Part shown: one piece after another, positions 42,899-57,067 of the stretch | Layout of the letters: each line of letters starts with the position of its first letter | Position numbering within the stretch: position 1 is the first letter of the stretch | From: Anoxybacteroides voinovskiense | GTDB lineage: Bacteria; Bacillota; Bacilli; Bacillales; Anoxybacillaceae | Direction of reading: 5' to 3' | Length of the DNA: 64,000 bases | Assembly (NCBI RefSeq): GCF_014196205.1 | Contig: NZ_JACIDE010000005.1 | Coordinates: forward strand, 1-64,000 | Position numbers and translations under genes: made by a program | Notes under the pieces: model-generated | What the model was told of the DNA's origin: nothing | Databases searched by the model: none | What the model saw: the letters and a program-made list of their open reading frames with translations, nothing else

Positions 42899-42928
42899 AA
42901 AGAGGTAGGTTGCTCTACCTCTTTATTA
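42899..42928 (+). terminator. Terminator after gerM
   Basis: AAAGAGGTAG (42899-42908) pairs with CTACCTCTTT (42915-42924), followed by ATTATT. Confidence 0.65.
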
Positions 42929-42960
42929 TTTATTTTGTTGTTTTTGAGGAGGCTTTTTTC

Positions 42961-43722
42961 ATGCGAGTGGATGGAAGAGAAAGTAAGCAGTTGCGGCCAG
43001 TACATATCGAACCACACTTTATGAAACACGCAGAAGGATCGGTATTAATTACTGTCGGTGATACAAAAGTCATTTGTACGGCAAGCATTGATGATAAAGT
43101 ACCACCGTTTATGCGCGGCGGCGGGAAAGGTTGGATTACAGCGGAATATTCGATGCTTCCGCGCGCGACCGAGCAGCGAAACGTACGCGAATCAAGCAAA
43201 GGAAAACTGTCAGGGCGAACGATGGAAATTCAACGGCTCATCGGCCGAGCGTTGCGCTCTGTCGTTGATTTAGAAAAGCTTGGCGAAAAAACGATTTGGA
43301 TCGATTGCGATGTCATTCAGGCGGACGGTGGGACGCGGACGGCTTCGATTACTGGCGCGTTTGTGGCAATGGTACTGGCATTTGCGAAATTAATGGCGGA
43401 CAATAAGCTTTCTGAGCTTCCAGTGACGGATTTTCTTGCGGCAACGTCGGTTGGAGTTGACGAGGAGCACGGCGTGATTCTTGATTTGAACTATGTGGAA
43501 GACTCGAAAGCAAAAGTCGATATGAACGTCGTCATGACAGGCGCAGGACGGTTTGTCGAGATTCAAGGAACAGGGGAAGAAGCGACATTTTCTCGCGAAG
43601 AATTGCAAAAATTGCTTGATACAGCTGAATTAGGAATTCGTCAATTAATCGGTATACAAAAAGAAGTGCTCGGTCCGTTGGCAGAAGCGATTCAAAACCG
43701 TGGAGAGAGAGTGAACGAATGA
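42961..43722 (+). CDS. rph: Ribonuclease PH
   Basis: The 253-residue phosphorolytic exoribonuclease trims tRNA 3' ends. [20 protein letters not shown] opens the PNPase/RNase PH fold, then [20 protein letters not shown], the arginine-rich phosphate site [19 protein letters not shown], and [23 protein letters not shown] at 42961 follows TTTTGAGGAGG. It overlaps the next gene by 4 bases. Confidence 0.95.
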   Translation: MRVDGRESKQLRPVHIEPHFMKHAEGSVLITVGDTKVICTASIDDKVPPFMRGGGKGWITAEYSMLPRATEQRNVRESSKGKLSGRTMEIQRLIGRALRSVVDLEKLGEKTIWIDCDVIQADGGTRTASITGAFVAMVLAFAKLMADNKLSELPVTDFLAATSVGVDEEHGVILDLNYVEDSKAKVDMNVVMTGAGRFVEIQGTGEEATFSREELQKLLDTAELGIRQLIGIQKEVLGPLAEAIQNRGERVNE

Positions 43723-44324
43723 TGAGAGAAGTAATTATTGCAACGAAAAATAAAGGGAAAGCAAGCGAATTTCAAGCGCTTCTTGCGAAAAAAGGGATAG
43801 CGGTGAAAACGCTGCTTGATTTTCCAAATAGCCCAGATGTCGAGGAAACGGGGAGTACGTTTGCGGAAAATGCTCGGTTAAAAGCGGAAACGATCGCAGA
43901 TTATTTTCAAACAATCGTTATTGCAGACGACTCCGGTCTTTCGATTGACGCATTGGGCGGAAAACCTGGCGTTTATTCGGCGCGTTATGCAGGGGAAGAA
44001 AAAGACGATGAAGCAAACATCGCGAAAGTACTGGAAGAAATGAGAGGAATTCCTTTCGAGCAGCGGACAGCTCGTTTTCATTGCGCATTGGCAATTTCTG
44101 TTCCGAACGGTTCGACGACGATTGTGGAAGGAACGTGCGAAGGCTACATTACAGAAGTGCCAAAAGGAGAAAATGGGTTCGGCTATGACCCGATTTTTTA
44201 TGTACCGCAAAAAGAAAAAACGATGGCAGAATTGACGAAAGAAGAAAAAAACAAAATAAGCCACCGCGCGGTTGCGCTAGTAAAATTAGAGAAACAGTGG
44301 GAACAAATAGTAAATGGGGAATGA
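43719..44324 (+). CDS. ysnA: XTP/dITP diphosphatase (RdgB/HAM1 family)
   Basis: The 201-residue house-cleaning enzyme hydrolyses non-canonical purine triphosphates. The N-terminal [34 protein letters not shown], the metal region [20 protein letters not shown], and [11 protein letters not shown] then [14 protein letters not shown] are all family signatures. The start is one of two adjacent ATG codons (43719 or 43722) overlapping the rph stop. Co-transcribed with rph and ysnB. Confidence 0.93.
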   Translation: MMREVIIATKNKGKASEFQALLAKKGIAVKTLLDFPNSPDVEETGSTFAENARLKAETIADYFQTIVIADDSGLSIDALGGKPGVYSARYAGEEKDDEANIAKVLEEMRGIPFEQRTARFHCALAISVPNGSTTIVEGTCEGYITEVPKGENGFGYDPIFYVPQKEKTMAELTKEEKNKISHRAVALVKLEKQWEQIVNGE

Positions 44325-44327
44325 ACG

Positions 44328-44837
44328 ATGAAAGTATTTATTGTCAGCGATAGTCATGGATTAACAAACGAACTGCTCGAGATAACGAAACGGCATGCCC
44401 ACGAAGCAGCGGCGTTTATTCATTGCGGCGATTCTGAGTTGTCCGACAACTGCAAGGAATTGCAGCCGTTTATTTCCGTCGGCGGCAACTGCGATTTTGT
44501 GAGAAGTTTTGCGAAAGAGCGAACAGAAGACATTCAAGGAATTCGTTTTTTTATTACGCACGGGCACTTGTATAACGTCAAAATGACGTTAATGAACCTT
44601 TACTACCGTGCAAAAGAAGTGGAAGCGAACGTCGTTTGCTTCGGTCATTCGCACATCGCTTTAGCCGAAAAAATGGATGACGTATTATTCATTAATCCAG
44701 GCAGCCTCTTGTTGCCGCGTTTGCGAAAAGAACGGACGTATGCATCGGTGCAAATCGATAACGGACAAGCGATTGTCCAATTTTATGACCTCAACGGACA
44801 AGAAATGCTCGACTTAAGAAAAATCTTTTCATTTTAG
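44328..44837 (+). CDS. ysnB: Metallophosphoesterase (YsnB, YfcE-like)
   Basis: This 169-residue calcineurin-like phosphoesterase has the metal motifs VSDSHG (about 6-11), HCGDSE (about 34-39), GGNCD, THGH (about 75-78) and GHSH (about 103-106), followed by NPGSLLLPR. It is related to YfcE and MJ0936 phosphodiesterases; the natural substrate is unknown. ATG at 44328 lies four bases after ysnA. A terminator overlaps its stop. Confidence 0.9.
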   Translation: MKVFIVSDSHGLTNELLEITKRHAHEAAAFIHCGDSELSDNCKELQPFISVGGNCDFVRSFAKERTEDIQGIRFFITHGHLYNVKMTLMNLYYRAKEVEANVVCFGHSHIALAEKMDDVLFINPGSLLLPRLRKERTYASVQIDNGQAIVQFYDLNGQEMLDLRKIFSF

Positions 44838-44863
44838 GCGGGAGGGAAACTCCTGCCTTTTTT
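44837..44863 (+). terminator. Terminator after ysnB
   Basis: GGCGGGAG (44837-44844) pairs with CTCCTGCC (44850-44857), followed by TTTTTT. Confidence 0.8.
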
Positions 44864-44960
44864 ATATTGCCCGATAACACTTATTAAAAAAATTTTTTTC
44901 CGCCGCTCATCCCTTGATGTAATCATAATGTAAGCGCATTCAAATATTCCGATGAATCAA

Positions 44961-45022
44961 AATATTCAAAAAATAGTATTGACTCTTCCTTATTTTGGGC
45001 TTATTATAATTTTCAAATAAAT
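44961..45022 (+). promoter_or_regulatory. ilv-leu promoter with two CodY-box-like sequences
   Basis: TTGACT (44979-44984), 17 bases, TATTAT (45002-45007; an overlapping TATAAT at 45005-45010) form the promoter. AATATTCAAAAAATA (44961-44975) and AATTTTCAAATAAAT (45008-45022) each match the CodY box AATTTTC-W-GAAAATT at 12 of 15 positions and flank the promoter. CodY repression in rich medium is therefore likely. Confidence 0.6.
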
Positions 45023-45079
45023 CAAACGAATAGAGACAGACGAAGAGGGCGCACATAGCAAGGGAAGAGGGGAAAAACA

Positions 45080-45979
45080 TTGAGTGAGCAATGGATCTTT
45101 TTAAACGATGAGTTTGTGACGAAAGAAAACGCGAAAATTTCGGTTTATGATCACGGGTTTTTATACGGTGACGGGGTGTTTGAGGGGATTCGCGTCTACA
45201 GCGGCAACGTCTTTCGCTTAAAAGAGCACATTGACCGGCTGTATAACTCTGCAAAATCCATTTTATTGAACATTCCTTACACAAAAGAAGAAATGACCGA
45301 CTTGATTGTGCAAGCTGTCCAAAAAAATAAATTTCAAGATGCTTACATTCGTGTCGTCGTTTCTCGCGGTGTCGGCGATTTAGGGCTCGACCCATATAAA
45401 TGTCCGAAGCCGCAAGTGGTCATTATTGTGGAGCCATTGGCGATCTTCCCAAAACATTTATATGAAACAGGAATTGAAGTGGTGACAGTTGCCACAAGAC
45501 GAAATCGTCCAGACGTGCTAAGCCCGAAAGTAAAATCGCTCAATTATTTAAATAACGTGCTTGTTAGAATCGAAGCGCATTTAGCAAATGTGAGCGAGGC
45601 GCTCATGCTTAACGACCAAGGATATGTTGCAGAAGGTTCTGCCGACAACGTCTTTATCGTGAAAAACGGGGTACTTTATACGCCGCCAGGCTACGTTGGA
45701 GCGCTCGAAGGAATTACGCGCGACGCGATTATCGACATTGCGAAAGAACTTGGCTATGTCGTCAAGGAAGAACCGTTTACTCGCCATGACGTCTATACTG
45801 CTGATGAAGTGTTTTTAACAGGAACGGCAGCGGAAGTCATCGCCGTTGTGAAAGTAGACGGACGCACTATCGGCGACGGTGTGCCTGGTGCTCATACGAA
45901 GCGATTGCTTGAGGCATTTAGAAAACGCGTCGTTTCCGAAGGAGTTAAAGTCTATCAAACAAACGCGAACGTCGGCTAA
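45080..45979 (+). CDS. ilvE: Branched-chain amino acid aminotransferase
   Basis: The 299-residue fold-type IV PLP enzyme performs the last step of Leu, Ile and Val synthesis. YDHGFLYGDGVFEGIRVYSG comes early, the PLP-lysine region is SPKVKSLNYLNNVL (about 153-166), and the cofactor-phosphate loop is GITRDAI with FLTGTAAEVI. TTG at 45080 follows GAAGAGGGG. It heads the operon but lies upstream of the T-box, so leucine-tRNA control should not affect its own expression. Confidence 0.93.
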   Translation: MSEQWIFLNDEFVTKENAKISVYDHGFLYGDGVFEGIRVYSGNVFRLKEHIDRLYNSAKSILLNIPYTKEEMTDLIVQAVQKNKFQDAYIRVVVSRGVGDLGLDPYKCPKPQVVIIVEPLAIFPKHLYETGIEVVTVATRRNRPDVLSPKVKSLNYLNNVLVRIEAHLANVSEALMLNDQGYVAEGSADNVFIVKNGVLYTPPGYVGALEGITRDAIIDIAKELGYVVKEEPFTRHDVYTADEVFLTGTAAEVIAVVKVDGRTIGDGVPGAHTKRLLEAFRKRVVSEGVKVYQTNANVG

Positions 45980-46004
45980 TGCACGATGACAAAAACATAA
46001 CGAA

Positions 46005-46296
46005 AAAGCGTTGAAGAGGATAAGTAGTCAGCGGGAAAGGAATCTCCAGAGAGCCGGGGGAGCTGGAAACCGGTGGTTCCGCCGCTTGATGAACTCACCT
46101 CGGAGCGCCAACTTGAACGCATAAGCTAGTAGAGTTGGCCGGGTGGAATCGTCCACTCGTTACTAAAACGAGCAGCTCGTGAAACTGCTCATGAGGTGGT
46201 CGGATGACCATGAAGAAGGGTGGTACCGCGGAAAGGAAGCCTTTTCGCCCCTTTGGCCAAACAGGTGGCCATGGTGGGTGAAAAGGTTTTTTCATT
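46005..46296 (+). ncRNA. T-box leader (leucine specifier) with terminator, between ilvE and ilvB
   Basis: The invariant T-box AAGGGTGGTACCGCGG is at 46216-46231. Stem I with its AGTA element and the specifier loop GAACTCACC (CTC, leucine, 46094-46096) lies upstream. The terminator CCTTTTCGCCC/GGGTGAAAAGG (46240-46250 with 46276-46286) ends in TTTTTT and has an inner GGCCA/TGGCC hairpin. Uncharged leucyl-tRNA should stabilise the antiterminator and let transcription run into ilvB-leuD. Confidence 0.93.
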
Positions 46297-46329
46297 GTCT
46301 TAAAAATATGAAAGAAGGAAGGATGACGA

Positions 46330-48041
46330 ATGGCGAAGATGAAAGTAGAGGAACAGCGGAAACAAAGGACAAAAATGAGCGGAGCATTGATGCTGATTGA
46401 AGCGTTAAAAGCGGAGAAGGTCGAAGTGATTTTCGGATACCCTGGAGGAGCGGTGTTGCCGATTTACGACAAACTGTATGATTCCGGCCTATTTCACGTC
46501 TTAACTCGCCATGAACAAGGCGCTATTCATGCGGCAGAAGGATATGCGCGCATTTCTGGGAAACCAGGCGTCGTCATCGCAACGTCTGGACCGGGAGCGA
46601 CGAACATTGTCACAGGGCTAACCGATGCGATGATGGACTCGATTCCGCTCGTTGTTTTCACCGGTCAAGTAGCATCTAATGTCATTGGTTCCGACGCGTT
46701 TCAAGAAGCAGATGTGCTTGGCATTACGATGCCGATTACAAAACATAGCTACCAAGTTCGCGACATCCAAGAGCTGCCGAAAATTATTAAAGAAGCGTTT
46801 CATATTGCGACGACAGGCCGCCCTGGTCCTGTACTAATCGATATTCCGAAAGATATGACGACGGCAGAAGGCGAATTTGACTACGAGCAAGACGTTCATC
46901 TTCCAGGATATCAGCCAACGGTTCATCCGAACCATTTGCAAATTCGCAAACTTGTCGAGGCAGTCAGCCAAGCGAAAAAACCGGTCATTTTAGCAGGAGC
47001 AGGCGTCCTTCATGCGAACGCTTCGCACGAGTTAAGACAATACGCCGAACAACAAAACATTCCGGTCATCCACACGCTACTAGGGCTTGGCGGTTTTCCA
47101 GCCAATCATCCACTCTTTCTTGGCATGGCAGGGATGCACGGAACGTATACAGCGAACATGGCGCTATACGAATGTGACTTATTGATCAATATTGGCGCGC
47201 GTTTTGATGATCGCGTGACAGGAAATTTAAAATATTTCGCACCAAACGCGACAGTGGCGCATATTGACATCGACCCGGCCGAAATCGGGAAAAACGTGCC
47301 GACAAAAATTCCGATTGTAAGCGACGCGAAAGAAGCGCTCAAAGAGTTGATTCATCAAGACGGCAAACGCCCAGACATTACCGCATGGCTGGCGCAGCTA
47401 GCAGAATGGAAGACGAACTATCCGCTCGCTTATCAAAACGATGCTCAAACAGTAAAACCGCAAAAATTAATCGAAATGATTTACGAGCTAACGAATGGCG
47501 AAGCAGTCGTAACGACAGACGTTGGGCAACACCAAATGTGGACGGCACAATACTACAAATTTAATCGTCCGCACCGTTGGGTGACATCCGGAGGACTTGG
47601 CACGATGGGATTCGGCCTTCCGGCAGCGATTGGAGCGCAGCTAGCTGACAAACACGCAACTGTCGTGTCTATCGTTGGCGATGCAGGGTTTCAAATGACA
47701 TTGCAAGAATTGTCCGTCATCCAAGAACTAAACTTGCCGATTAAAGTCGTCATCGTCAATAACCAGTCGCTCGGAATGGTACGGCAATGGCAAGAAATCT
47801 TTTATGACAAACGATATTCGCATTCGCTCGTTCCAAATCAGCCAGACTTCGTGAAACTTGCGGAAGCATACAACATTAAAGCGTTTCGCGCCAAAACCGA
47901 AGAAGAAGCAAAAGAAGTACTAAAACAAGCGTTTTCTCTTTCCGAACCAGTATTGTTAGACTTCCATGTCAAAGCAGACGAAAACGTCTACCCAATGGTA
48001 GCACCAGGAAAAGGATTGCATGAAATGGTGGGGGTGAAACC

Positions 48042-48063
<22 letters not shown>
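46330..48063 (+). CDS. ilvB: Acetolactate synthase catalytic subunit
   Basis: The 577-residue ThDP enzyme makes acetolactate or acetohydroxybutyrate. [19 protein letters not shown] and [14 protein letters not shown] (with the ThDP-activating glutamate) come first, [20 protein letters not shown] next, and the ThDP-Mg site is [19 protein letters not shown] followed by [15 protein letters not shown] at 46330 follows AAAGAAGGAAGG. It is the first gene behind the T-box. Confidence 0.95.
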
Positions 48064-51136
<3,073 letters not shown>

Positions 51137-51193
51137 CAAACTCATTTTGGAAGTTCGAAAAAGGGGCTACATGAAAATAGAGGGGGAAACAAA

Positions 51194-52309
51194 ATGGGAG
51201 CATATCGGATTGCAGTATTGCCTGGAGACGGAATTGGGAAAGAAGTGACAAGAGGAGCAATCGAAGTATTGCAAGCAATCGCTACTCGCTTTAACCATCA
51301 ATTTGAGTTTCAATACGGATTAATCGGCGGGGAAGCAATCGATCAGAAAGGGACGCCATTGCCAGCAGAAACGCTTGATATGTGCCGGCAAAGCGATGCG
51401 GTGTTGCTTGGAGCAGTCGGCGGACCAAAATGGGACGGAAATCCTCCGCATTTGCGCCCAGAAAAAGGGTTGCTGGCGATTCGGAAAGAAATGAATTTAT
51501 TCGCCAATTTGCGTCCAGTCAAATTTTATGCGAGTTTAGCAGATTCTTCTCCGTTAAAAGCCGATATCATTCAAGATGTCGATTTCGTCATCGTCCGTGA
51601 ATTGACAGGCGGCTTGTATTTTGGAAAACCGAGCGGCCGTCGGGTGGAAAATGGAGAGGAAACAGTAGTCGATACATTGCTTTATAAACGAGAAGAGATG
51701 ACACGCATTATTACAGTTGCATTTGAATTAGCGAGCAAACGAAAGAAAAAAGTGACGTCGGTTGATAAAGCGAACGTCCTTGAATCGAGCCGAATGTGGC
51801 GGGAAATTGCGGAAGAGGTAGCAAAAGAGTTTCCAGACGTGGAATTAGAGCATATGCTTGTCGACAATGCAGCGATGCAATTGATTCGCAATCCGAAACA
51901 ATTTGATGTAATCGTAACCGAAAATATGTTTGGTGACATTTTAAGCGACGAAGCATCAATGTTAACAGGCTCGCTTGGCATGTTGCCATCGGCAAGCCTT
52001 TCGACGACTGGACCGAGCTTATACGAGCCGATCCACGGTTCCGCTCCAGATATTGCCGGGCAAAATAAGGCAAATCCAATTGCGACGATTTTATCGAGCG
52101 CGATGATGCTTCGCCTATCGTTCGGGCTTCATGAGGAGGCAAATGCGATTGAGCGGGCAGTGCAACAAGTATTAACTTCCGGATACCGCACGGCAGATGT
52201 GGCAAAAAAAGGCCAGCGTGTCGTTTCGACGAAAGAAATGGTCGATGAAATTAAAGCAGCGATTCTTGATGACGGGGCGATTTTGCATATTATGGCCGTC
52301 TACGCTTAA
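51194..52309 (+). CDS. leuB: 3-isopropylmalate dehydrogenase
   Basis: The 371-residue NAD-dependent enzyme oxidatively decarboxylates 3-isopropylmalate. [20 protein letters not shown] opens it; the catalytic [14 protein letters not shown] comes next, then the signature around [26 protein letters not shown], and the NAD site [23 protein letters not shown] at 51194 follows AGAGGGGGAAAC. It acts after LeuCD in the pathway. Confidence 0.95.
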   Translation: MGAYRIAVLPGDGIGKEVTRGAIEVLQAIATRFNHQFEFQYGLIGGEAIDQKGTPLPAETLDMCRQSDAVLLGAVGGPKWDGNPPHLRPEKGLLAIRKEMNLFANLRPVKFYASLADSSPLKADIIQDVDFVIVRELTGGLYFGKPSGRRVENGEETVVDTLLYKREEMTRIITVAFELASKRKKKVTSVDKANVLESSRMWREIAEEVAKEFPDVELEHMLVDNAAMQLIRNPKQFDVIVTENMFGDILSDEASMLTGSLGMLPSASLSTTGPSLYEPIHGSAPDIAGQNKANPIATILSSAMMLRLSFGLHEEANAIERAVQQVLTSGYRTADVAKKGQRVVSTKEMVDEIKAAILDDGAILHIMAVYA

Positions 52310-52381
52310 TGCAAAGATGCGACGACAAACAAATGTTGTGAAATGATTCACAATCTTTTCTTACAAAGAGAGGTGGAGTGG

Positions 52382-53797
52382 ATGAAGCCGAAAACAATCA
52401 TTGAAAAAATTTGGGAAAATCATGTCGTTTATCGGGAGGAAGGGAAACCAGATTTATTATACATTGATTTGCATTTAGTCCATGAAGTTACCTCCCCGCA
52501 AGCATTTGAAGGATTGCGGCAAAAGGGGCGGAACGTCCGACGCCCTGATTTAACGTTCGCGACGATGGACCATAATGTGCCAACGGTCAACCGTTTCGTT
52601 ATTAACGATGAAATAGCGAAAAATCAAATAACGGCACTTGAGCGGAACTGTCGGGAGTTCGGCATTCCGCTTGCCGACTTAAGCAGCCCAGAACAAGGCA
52701 TTGTTCATGTCATTGGCCCAGAGCTAGGGTTAACGCAGCCTGGAAAGACAATCGTTTGCGGCGATAGCCATACGTCGACGCACGGAGCGTTTGGCGCATT
52801 AGCGTTTGGCATCGGCACGAGCGAAGTCGAGCATGTGCTCGCTACGCAAACGTTATGGCAGCATCGACCAAAAACATTGCAAATTCACGTCACTGGACGC
52901 TTAGGAGAAGGGGTTACGGCAAAAGATGTCATTTTAGCGATTATTCAGCGCTATGGGGTAGATGTCGGAACCGGATACGTCATCGAATTTACTGGCGATA
53001 CGATTCGCAATATGTCGATGGAAGAACGGATGACGATTTGCAATATGTCGATCGAAGCAGGAGCGCGGGCAGGATTAGTCAGTCCAGATGAAACGACGTT
53101 TGCCTATTTGCGCGGCCGTAAATATGCACCAAAAGGTGAGGCGTTTGAAAAAGCGGTGCAATATTGGCGTTCACTCGCCACGGACGAAGGAGCCGAATAC
53201 GACAAAACGATTGAAATAGATGCAGCGACGATTGCGCCAATGGTAACGTGGGGAACAACGCCAGGGATGAGCGCCCCAGTGGACGGAATCGTGCCGTATC
53301 CAGAACAATTTGCGACAGAAACCGAACGAAAAGCAGTACAGTTGGCATTACAATATATGGGGTTAACCCCAGGGACACCAATCACAGACATTGCCGTGCA
53401 ACATGTATTCATCGGTTCGTGTACGAATTCACGCATTAGCGATTTAAAGGCAGCGGCGGAAATGGTCAAAGGAAAAAAAGTAGCACCAGGCGTACGGGCG
53501 CTTGTCGTTCCTGGTTCACAACAGGTGAAACAACAAGCGGAAGAAGAAGGACTAGCGCAAATTTTTATTGATGCTGGGTTTGAATGGCGCGATTCCGGCT
53601 GTAGCATGTGTCTTGGAATGAATCCAGATACCGTACCAGAAGGAGAACATTGCGCGTCCACGTCGAACCGCAACTTTGAAGGGCGACAAGGAAAGGGAGC
53701 GCGAACGCACTTAGTTAGCCCGAAAATGGCTGCCGCCGCTGCAATTTATGGCCGCTTCGTGGACGTTAGAAAACTAGAAAAAGAAGCCGTTCACTAA
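52382..53797 (+). CDS. leuC: 3-isopropylmalate dehydratase large subunit
   Basis: The 471-residue aconitase-type subunit isomerises 2- to 3-isopropylmalate with Leu[28 protein letters not shown] and the [4Fe-4S] cysteines in [20 protein letters not shown] and [13 protein letters not shown] are present. ATG at 52382 follows AGAGAGGTGGAG; an earlier ATG at 52343 is rejected for lack of a ribosome site. Confidence 0.95.
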   Translation: MKPKTIIEKIWENHVVYREEGKPDLLYIDLHLVHEVTSPQAFEGLRQKGRNVRRPDLTFATMDHNVPTVNRFVINDEIAKNQITALERNCREFGIPLADLSSPEQGIVHVIGPELGLTQPGKTIVCGDSHTSTHGAFGALAFGIGTSEVEHVLATQTLWQHRPKTLQIHVTGRLGEGVTAKDVILAIIQRYGVDVGTGYVIEFTGDTIRNMSMEERMTICNMSIEAGARAGLVSPDETTFAYLRGRKYAPKGEAFEKAVQYWRSLATDEGAEYDKTIEIDAATIAPMVTWGTTPGMSAPVDGIVPYPEQFATETERKAVQLALQYMGLTPGTPITDIAVQHVFIGSCTNSRISDLKAAAEMVKGKKVAPGVRALVVPGSQQVKQQAEEEGLAQIFIDAGFEWRDSGCSMCLGMNPDTVPEGEHCASTSNRNFEGRQGKGARTHLVSPKMAAAAAIYGRFVDVRKLEKEAVH

Positions 53798-53809
53798 GGA
53801 GGAGAAAAC

Positions 53810-54400
53810 GTGCAATTTACGATTCATACTGGAAAAGTTGCTGGGCTAGACCGTGCCAACATTGATACAGACCAAATTATCCCGAAGCAGTTTTTAAAGC
53901 GGATTGAACGAACGGGTTTTGGCAAGTTTTTATTTTATGATTGGCGGTATCTTGCCGACGGAACACCGAATCCTACGTTTGAATTAAACCGCCCAGAAAA
54001 TGAAGGGGCGACCATTCTTGTAGCGAACGAAAATTTCGGCTGTGGTTCTTCTAGGGAACACGCGCCGTGGGCGCTTGCTGACTATGGGTTCCGCGCCGTT
54101 ATTGCCCCTTCATTTGCCGATATTTTTTACAACAACTGCTTAAAAAACGGGCTTCTCCCGATTCGTTTAGATAAGCAAGATGTGGAATATCTTTTAAAAG
54201 AAAGCAAGCGCGCCGACTACGAACTAACGATTTTCCTTGAAGAACAGCGCGTCTATGACGAAGCAGGATTTGCGCGGACGTTTGCCATCGACCCATACCG
54301 TAAACAGCTCCTTTTAAAAGGATGGGACGAAATTGATTTGACTTTTATGTACGAACCGTATATTGTCGAATATGAGAAGAAACAAGCCAACCTCACATGA
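53810..54400 (+). CDS. leuD: 3-isopropylmalate dehydratase small subunit
   Basis: The 196-residue swivelling-domain partner of LeuC starts QFTIHTGKVAGLDRANIDTD then QIIPKQFLKRIERTGFGKFL; the substrate-binding ENFGCGSSREHAPWALADYG and FADIFYNNCLKNGLLPI follow. GTG at 53810 follows AAGGAGG. It is the last gene of the operon; its stop codon lies within the terminator stem. Confidence 0.95.
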   Translation: MQFTIHTGKVAGLDRANIDTDQIIPKQFLKRIERTGFGKFLFYDWRYLADGTPNPTFELNRPENEGATILVANENFGCGSSREHAPWALADYGFRAVIAPSFADIFYNNCLKNGLLPIRLDKQDVEYLLKESKRADYELTIFLEEQRVYDEAGFARTFAIDPYRKQLLLKGWDEIDLTFMYEPYIVEYEKKQANLT

Positions 54401-54412
54401 GGTTGGTTTTTC
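54387..54412 (+). terminator. Terminator of the ilv-leu operon
   Basis: CCAACCTCA (54387-54395) pairs with TGAGGTTGG (54398-54406), followed by TTTTTCC. The leuD stop is inside it. The two-base loop is formally too tight, so the outer pairs dominate. Confidence 0.75.
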
Positions 54413-54436
54413 CACTTGATTGATGGTGATGATGCG

Positions 54437-55408
54437 ATGAAAAAAAATAACATTGTCCGTTTTCCTCATTTACATGCACGCTTGCTTGAAAAAGGATGGG
54501 AAGCGCTGCAAGAAAAACAATACGAAACCGCACTTCAGTTTTTTTTGGAAGCTAGCGAATTAAAAAGCGATTCCGAACTAGAAATGTGCATCGTTGTTTG
54601 TTTCGTGGAGATTGGCGAATGGAAAGAAGCGAAAGCGCGATGTCAGCAATTGCTGGAAAAGAAAAAAGAGGACGTTCAGTTGTTGCAAATGTATGTATCC
54701 ATCTTGCTTCAGTTACAACAATACGAAGAAATGGAAACGGTTATTCGCGACGCGCTCGCACATCGATTTTTTTCGCCAGCCACTCGCGACCATTTGCTGC
54801 AGCTTCTTCAGTTTAGCGAAAAGATGCAGCACCGTTTGCCCCGTGCTGTCGATGACCAACCGATTCGCCAACTGCTCGAATCACCGCGTTTAGACGACCA
54901 GCTGCAAGCAATTCAACAGCTCGAAAACGAACAAGTTGTTTCGTACTTGCCGCTCATTCAAGCCTATTTATGGAATGAAGCAAATCATCCGATGGCGAAA
55001 ACAATGGTAGTGCGGCTATTGACGGCTCAACGTGTCAACGAACAAGTAACGATTCGTAAATTCGGACAAACGATGACGGTCATTCCTGCAGAGTTAGATG
55101 AATTGGCAACGACGGCGTTTGCGATAAACGTTTTGCAGCAGCTAGAACGCACGATGGCAAACGATAACCCGAGTTTGTATGAAGTCGCCTCCCATCTTTG
55201 GCATCGCTACATTTACGCGCTATATCCGTTTCCGCCGCTTCCATCACTAGTGGAACATTGGGCGGCTGCGCTTCACATTTGTGCTTGCCACTCGCAAGGA
55301 ATTGAAGAGAAAACAGAAACAATTGCTAAACGCTACGGCGTGGGAGAAGACGATGTTATGCCACTTTGCAAAAAACTCTATGAAATAGAAGAAATTTCTT
55401 TCATTTAA
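54437..55408 (+). CDS. ysoA: TPR-repeat protein (YsoA)
   Basis: The product has 323 residues. Tetratricopeptide-like helical pairs occupy the first 130 or so: LLEKGWEALQEKQYETALQF then CIVVCFVEIGEWKEAKARCQ and VQLLQMYVSILLQLQQYEEM. A helical region follows. No catalytic motif is seen; it presumably binds another protein. ATG at 54437 follows GGTGATGATG. It lies between leuD and tig, where I recall ysoA in B. subtilis. Confidence 0.8.
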   Translation: MKKNNIVRFPHLHARLLEKGWEALQEKQYETALQFFLEASELKSDSELEMCIVVCFVEIGEWKEAKARCQQLLEKKKEDVQLLQMYVSILLQLQQYEEMETVIRDALAHRFFSPATRDHLLQLLQFSEKMQHRLPRAVDDQPIRQLLESPRLDDQLQAIQQLENEQVVSYLPLIQAYLWNEANHPMAKTMVVRLLTAQRVNEQVTIRKFGQTMTVIPAELDELATTAFAINVLQQLERTMANDNPSLYEVASHLWHRYIYALYPFPPLPSLVEHWAAALHICACHSQGIEEKTETIAKRYGVGEDDVMPLCKKLYEIEEISFI

Positions 55409-55421
55409 TTAGCTGTTTATA

Positions 55422-55449
55422 TTGAAACATCCATGTTGTATGTTATAAT
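55422..55449 (+). promoter_or_regulatory. tig promoter
   Basis: TTGAAA (55422-55427), 16 bases, TATAAT (55444-55449), with a second overlapping TATAAT just after. The leader to the start codon is about 110 bases. Confidence 0.65.
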
Positions 55450-55559
55450 ATAATGGTTGTATTACGTATATCTTTGTATGATTACATATAAGCAGCGATG
55501 ATCGTGGACGTCGGACAAGCGTTCATGAGGAAGATTGATTTTTTGTTGGAGGGAAAAGT

Positions 55560-56846
55560 ATGGTAGCAAAATGGGAAAAGCTAGAAGGGAACGAAGGCGT
55601 TCTTACCGTTGAAGTAGATGCGGAGAAAGTAAGCGAAGGGTTGGACGCTGCATTCAAAAAAGTAGTGAAAAACGTGAGCATTCCTGGATTCCGTAAAGGA
55701 AAAATTCCGCGCGCATTATTTGAAAAACGTTTTGGCGTAGAAGTACTATACGAAGATGCATTAGACATTTTATTGCCAGAAGCGTATGCGAAAGCGGTAG
55801 AAGAGACAGGAATTGAACCTGTTGACTATCCAAAAATCGATGTTAAGCAATTGGAAAAAGGAAAAAGCTTAATTTTCACGGCAAATGTAACAGTGAAACC
55901 AGAAGTGAAATTAGGCGAATATAAAGGACTTGAAGTGGAAAAAGTAGACGCTACAGTAACGGACGAAGATGTCGAAAACGAATTAAAACGCCTTCAAGAA
56001 AATTACGCAGAGCTTGTCGTCAAAGAAGAAGGTAAAATTGATGAAGGCGACACAGCAGTTATCGACTTTGAAGGATTTGTAGATGGCGAGCCGTTCGAAG
56101 GCGGAAAAGCAGAAAACTACTCGCTTGTTATTGGCTCTGGTACGTTCATCCCAGGCTTTGAAGAGCAATTAATCGGCTTAGAAGCGGGAGCAGAAAAAGA
56201 TATCGAAGTAACGTTCCCAGAAGAATATCATGCGGAAGCGTTAGCAGGCAAACCAGCTGTATTTAAAATTAAAGTGCATGAAGTAAAAACAAAACAACTT
56301 CCAGCGCTTGATGATGAATTTGCGAAAGATGTCGAAGAAGATGTCGAAACGCTTGAGCAATTAAAAGAAAAAATTCGCGCAAGACTACAAGAAGAGCGCA
56401 GCAACGAAGCGGAAGCAGCTCTTCGTGATGCAGTAGTAGAAAAAGCAGCGGAAAATGCAGAAATTGACATTCCAGAAGCGATGATTAAAACAGAGACAGA
56501 TCGTATGTTGCGTGAATTTGACCAACGCTTGCAAATGCAAGGGCTTAACTTAAACCTTTACTATCAATTCTCTGGCCAAGACGAAGCAGCATTGCGTGAG
56601 CAAATGAAAGAAGATGCGGAAAAGCGAGTACGCATTACGTTAACGCTTGAAGCCATTGCGAAAGCAGAAAACATTGAAGCAACGGACGAAGAAGTAAACG
56701 CGGAAGTTGAGAAAATGGCGGAAGCTTACAACTTAACAGTGGACAAAATTAAAGAGCTTCTCGGCAGCCTTGACCTCGTAAAAGAAGATGTGAAATTCCG
56801 GAAAGTAGTCGACTTCCTTGTAGAACATAGCAAAGCAGCGCAATAA
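55560..56846 (+). CDS. tig: Trigger factor
   Basis: The 428-residue ribosome-associated chaperone has an N-terminal ribosome-binding domain with [19 protein letters not shown] (the signature loop, about 41-59). The FKBP prolyl isomerase domain (about 155-240) has [20 protein letters not shown] and [19 protein letters not shown]. The helical C-terminal cradle completes it. It assists folding of nascent chains. ATG at 55560 follows TTGGAGGG. Confidence 0.96.
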   Translation: MVAKWEKLEGNEGVLTVEVDAEKVSEGLDAAFKKVVKNVSIPGFRKGKIPRALFEKRFGVEVLYEDALDILLPEAYAKAVEETGIEPVDYPKIDVKQLEKGKSLIFTANVTVKPEVKLGEYKGLEVEKVDATVTDEDVENELKRLQENYAELVVKEEGKIDEGDTAVIDFEGFVDGEPFEGGKAENYSLVIGSGTFIPGFEEQLIGLEAGAEKDIEVTFPEEYHAEALAGKPAVFKIKVHEVKTKQLPALDDEFAKDVEEDVETLEQLKEKIRARLQEERSNEAEAALRDAVVEKAAENAEIDIPEAMIKTETDRMLREFDQRLQMQGLNLNLYYQFSGQDEAALREQMKEDAEKRVRITLTLEAIAKAENIEATDEEVNAEVEKMAEAYNLTVDKIKELLGSLDLVKEDVKFRKVVDFLVEHSKAAQ

Positions 56847-56869
56847 CATACGATCGATTGGGAACAATA

Positions 56870-56909
56870 AAGAACAAGGCGCGAGGTCTTTCGTGCCTTG
56901 TTCTTTCAT
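56870..56909 (+). terminator. Terminator after tig
   Basis: AAGAACAAGGC (56870-56880) pairs with GCCTTGTTCTT (56895-56905), followed by TC. Confidence 0.75.
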
Positions 56910-57067
56910 ACAATAAACGATAGATGCGAATTTTCTAATTTTTCAAATATGTAACGATTTTTTTATTAGCATTTGCATCGCGGTTTATGATAAAATGACG
57001 AATACATAAGTTTGACATGTGGTGTTGTACATAGTGACGATGGAATTTTTGCACAAGGGGTGAAACG

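Noticed and set aside
46095-46400. Open frames within the ilvB leader
   Set aside because: They fall on the T-box RNA and its terminator; the conserved RNA explains the sequence.
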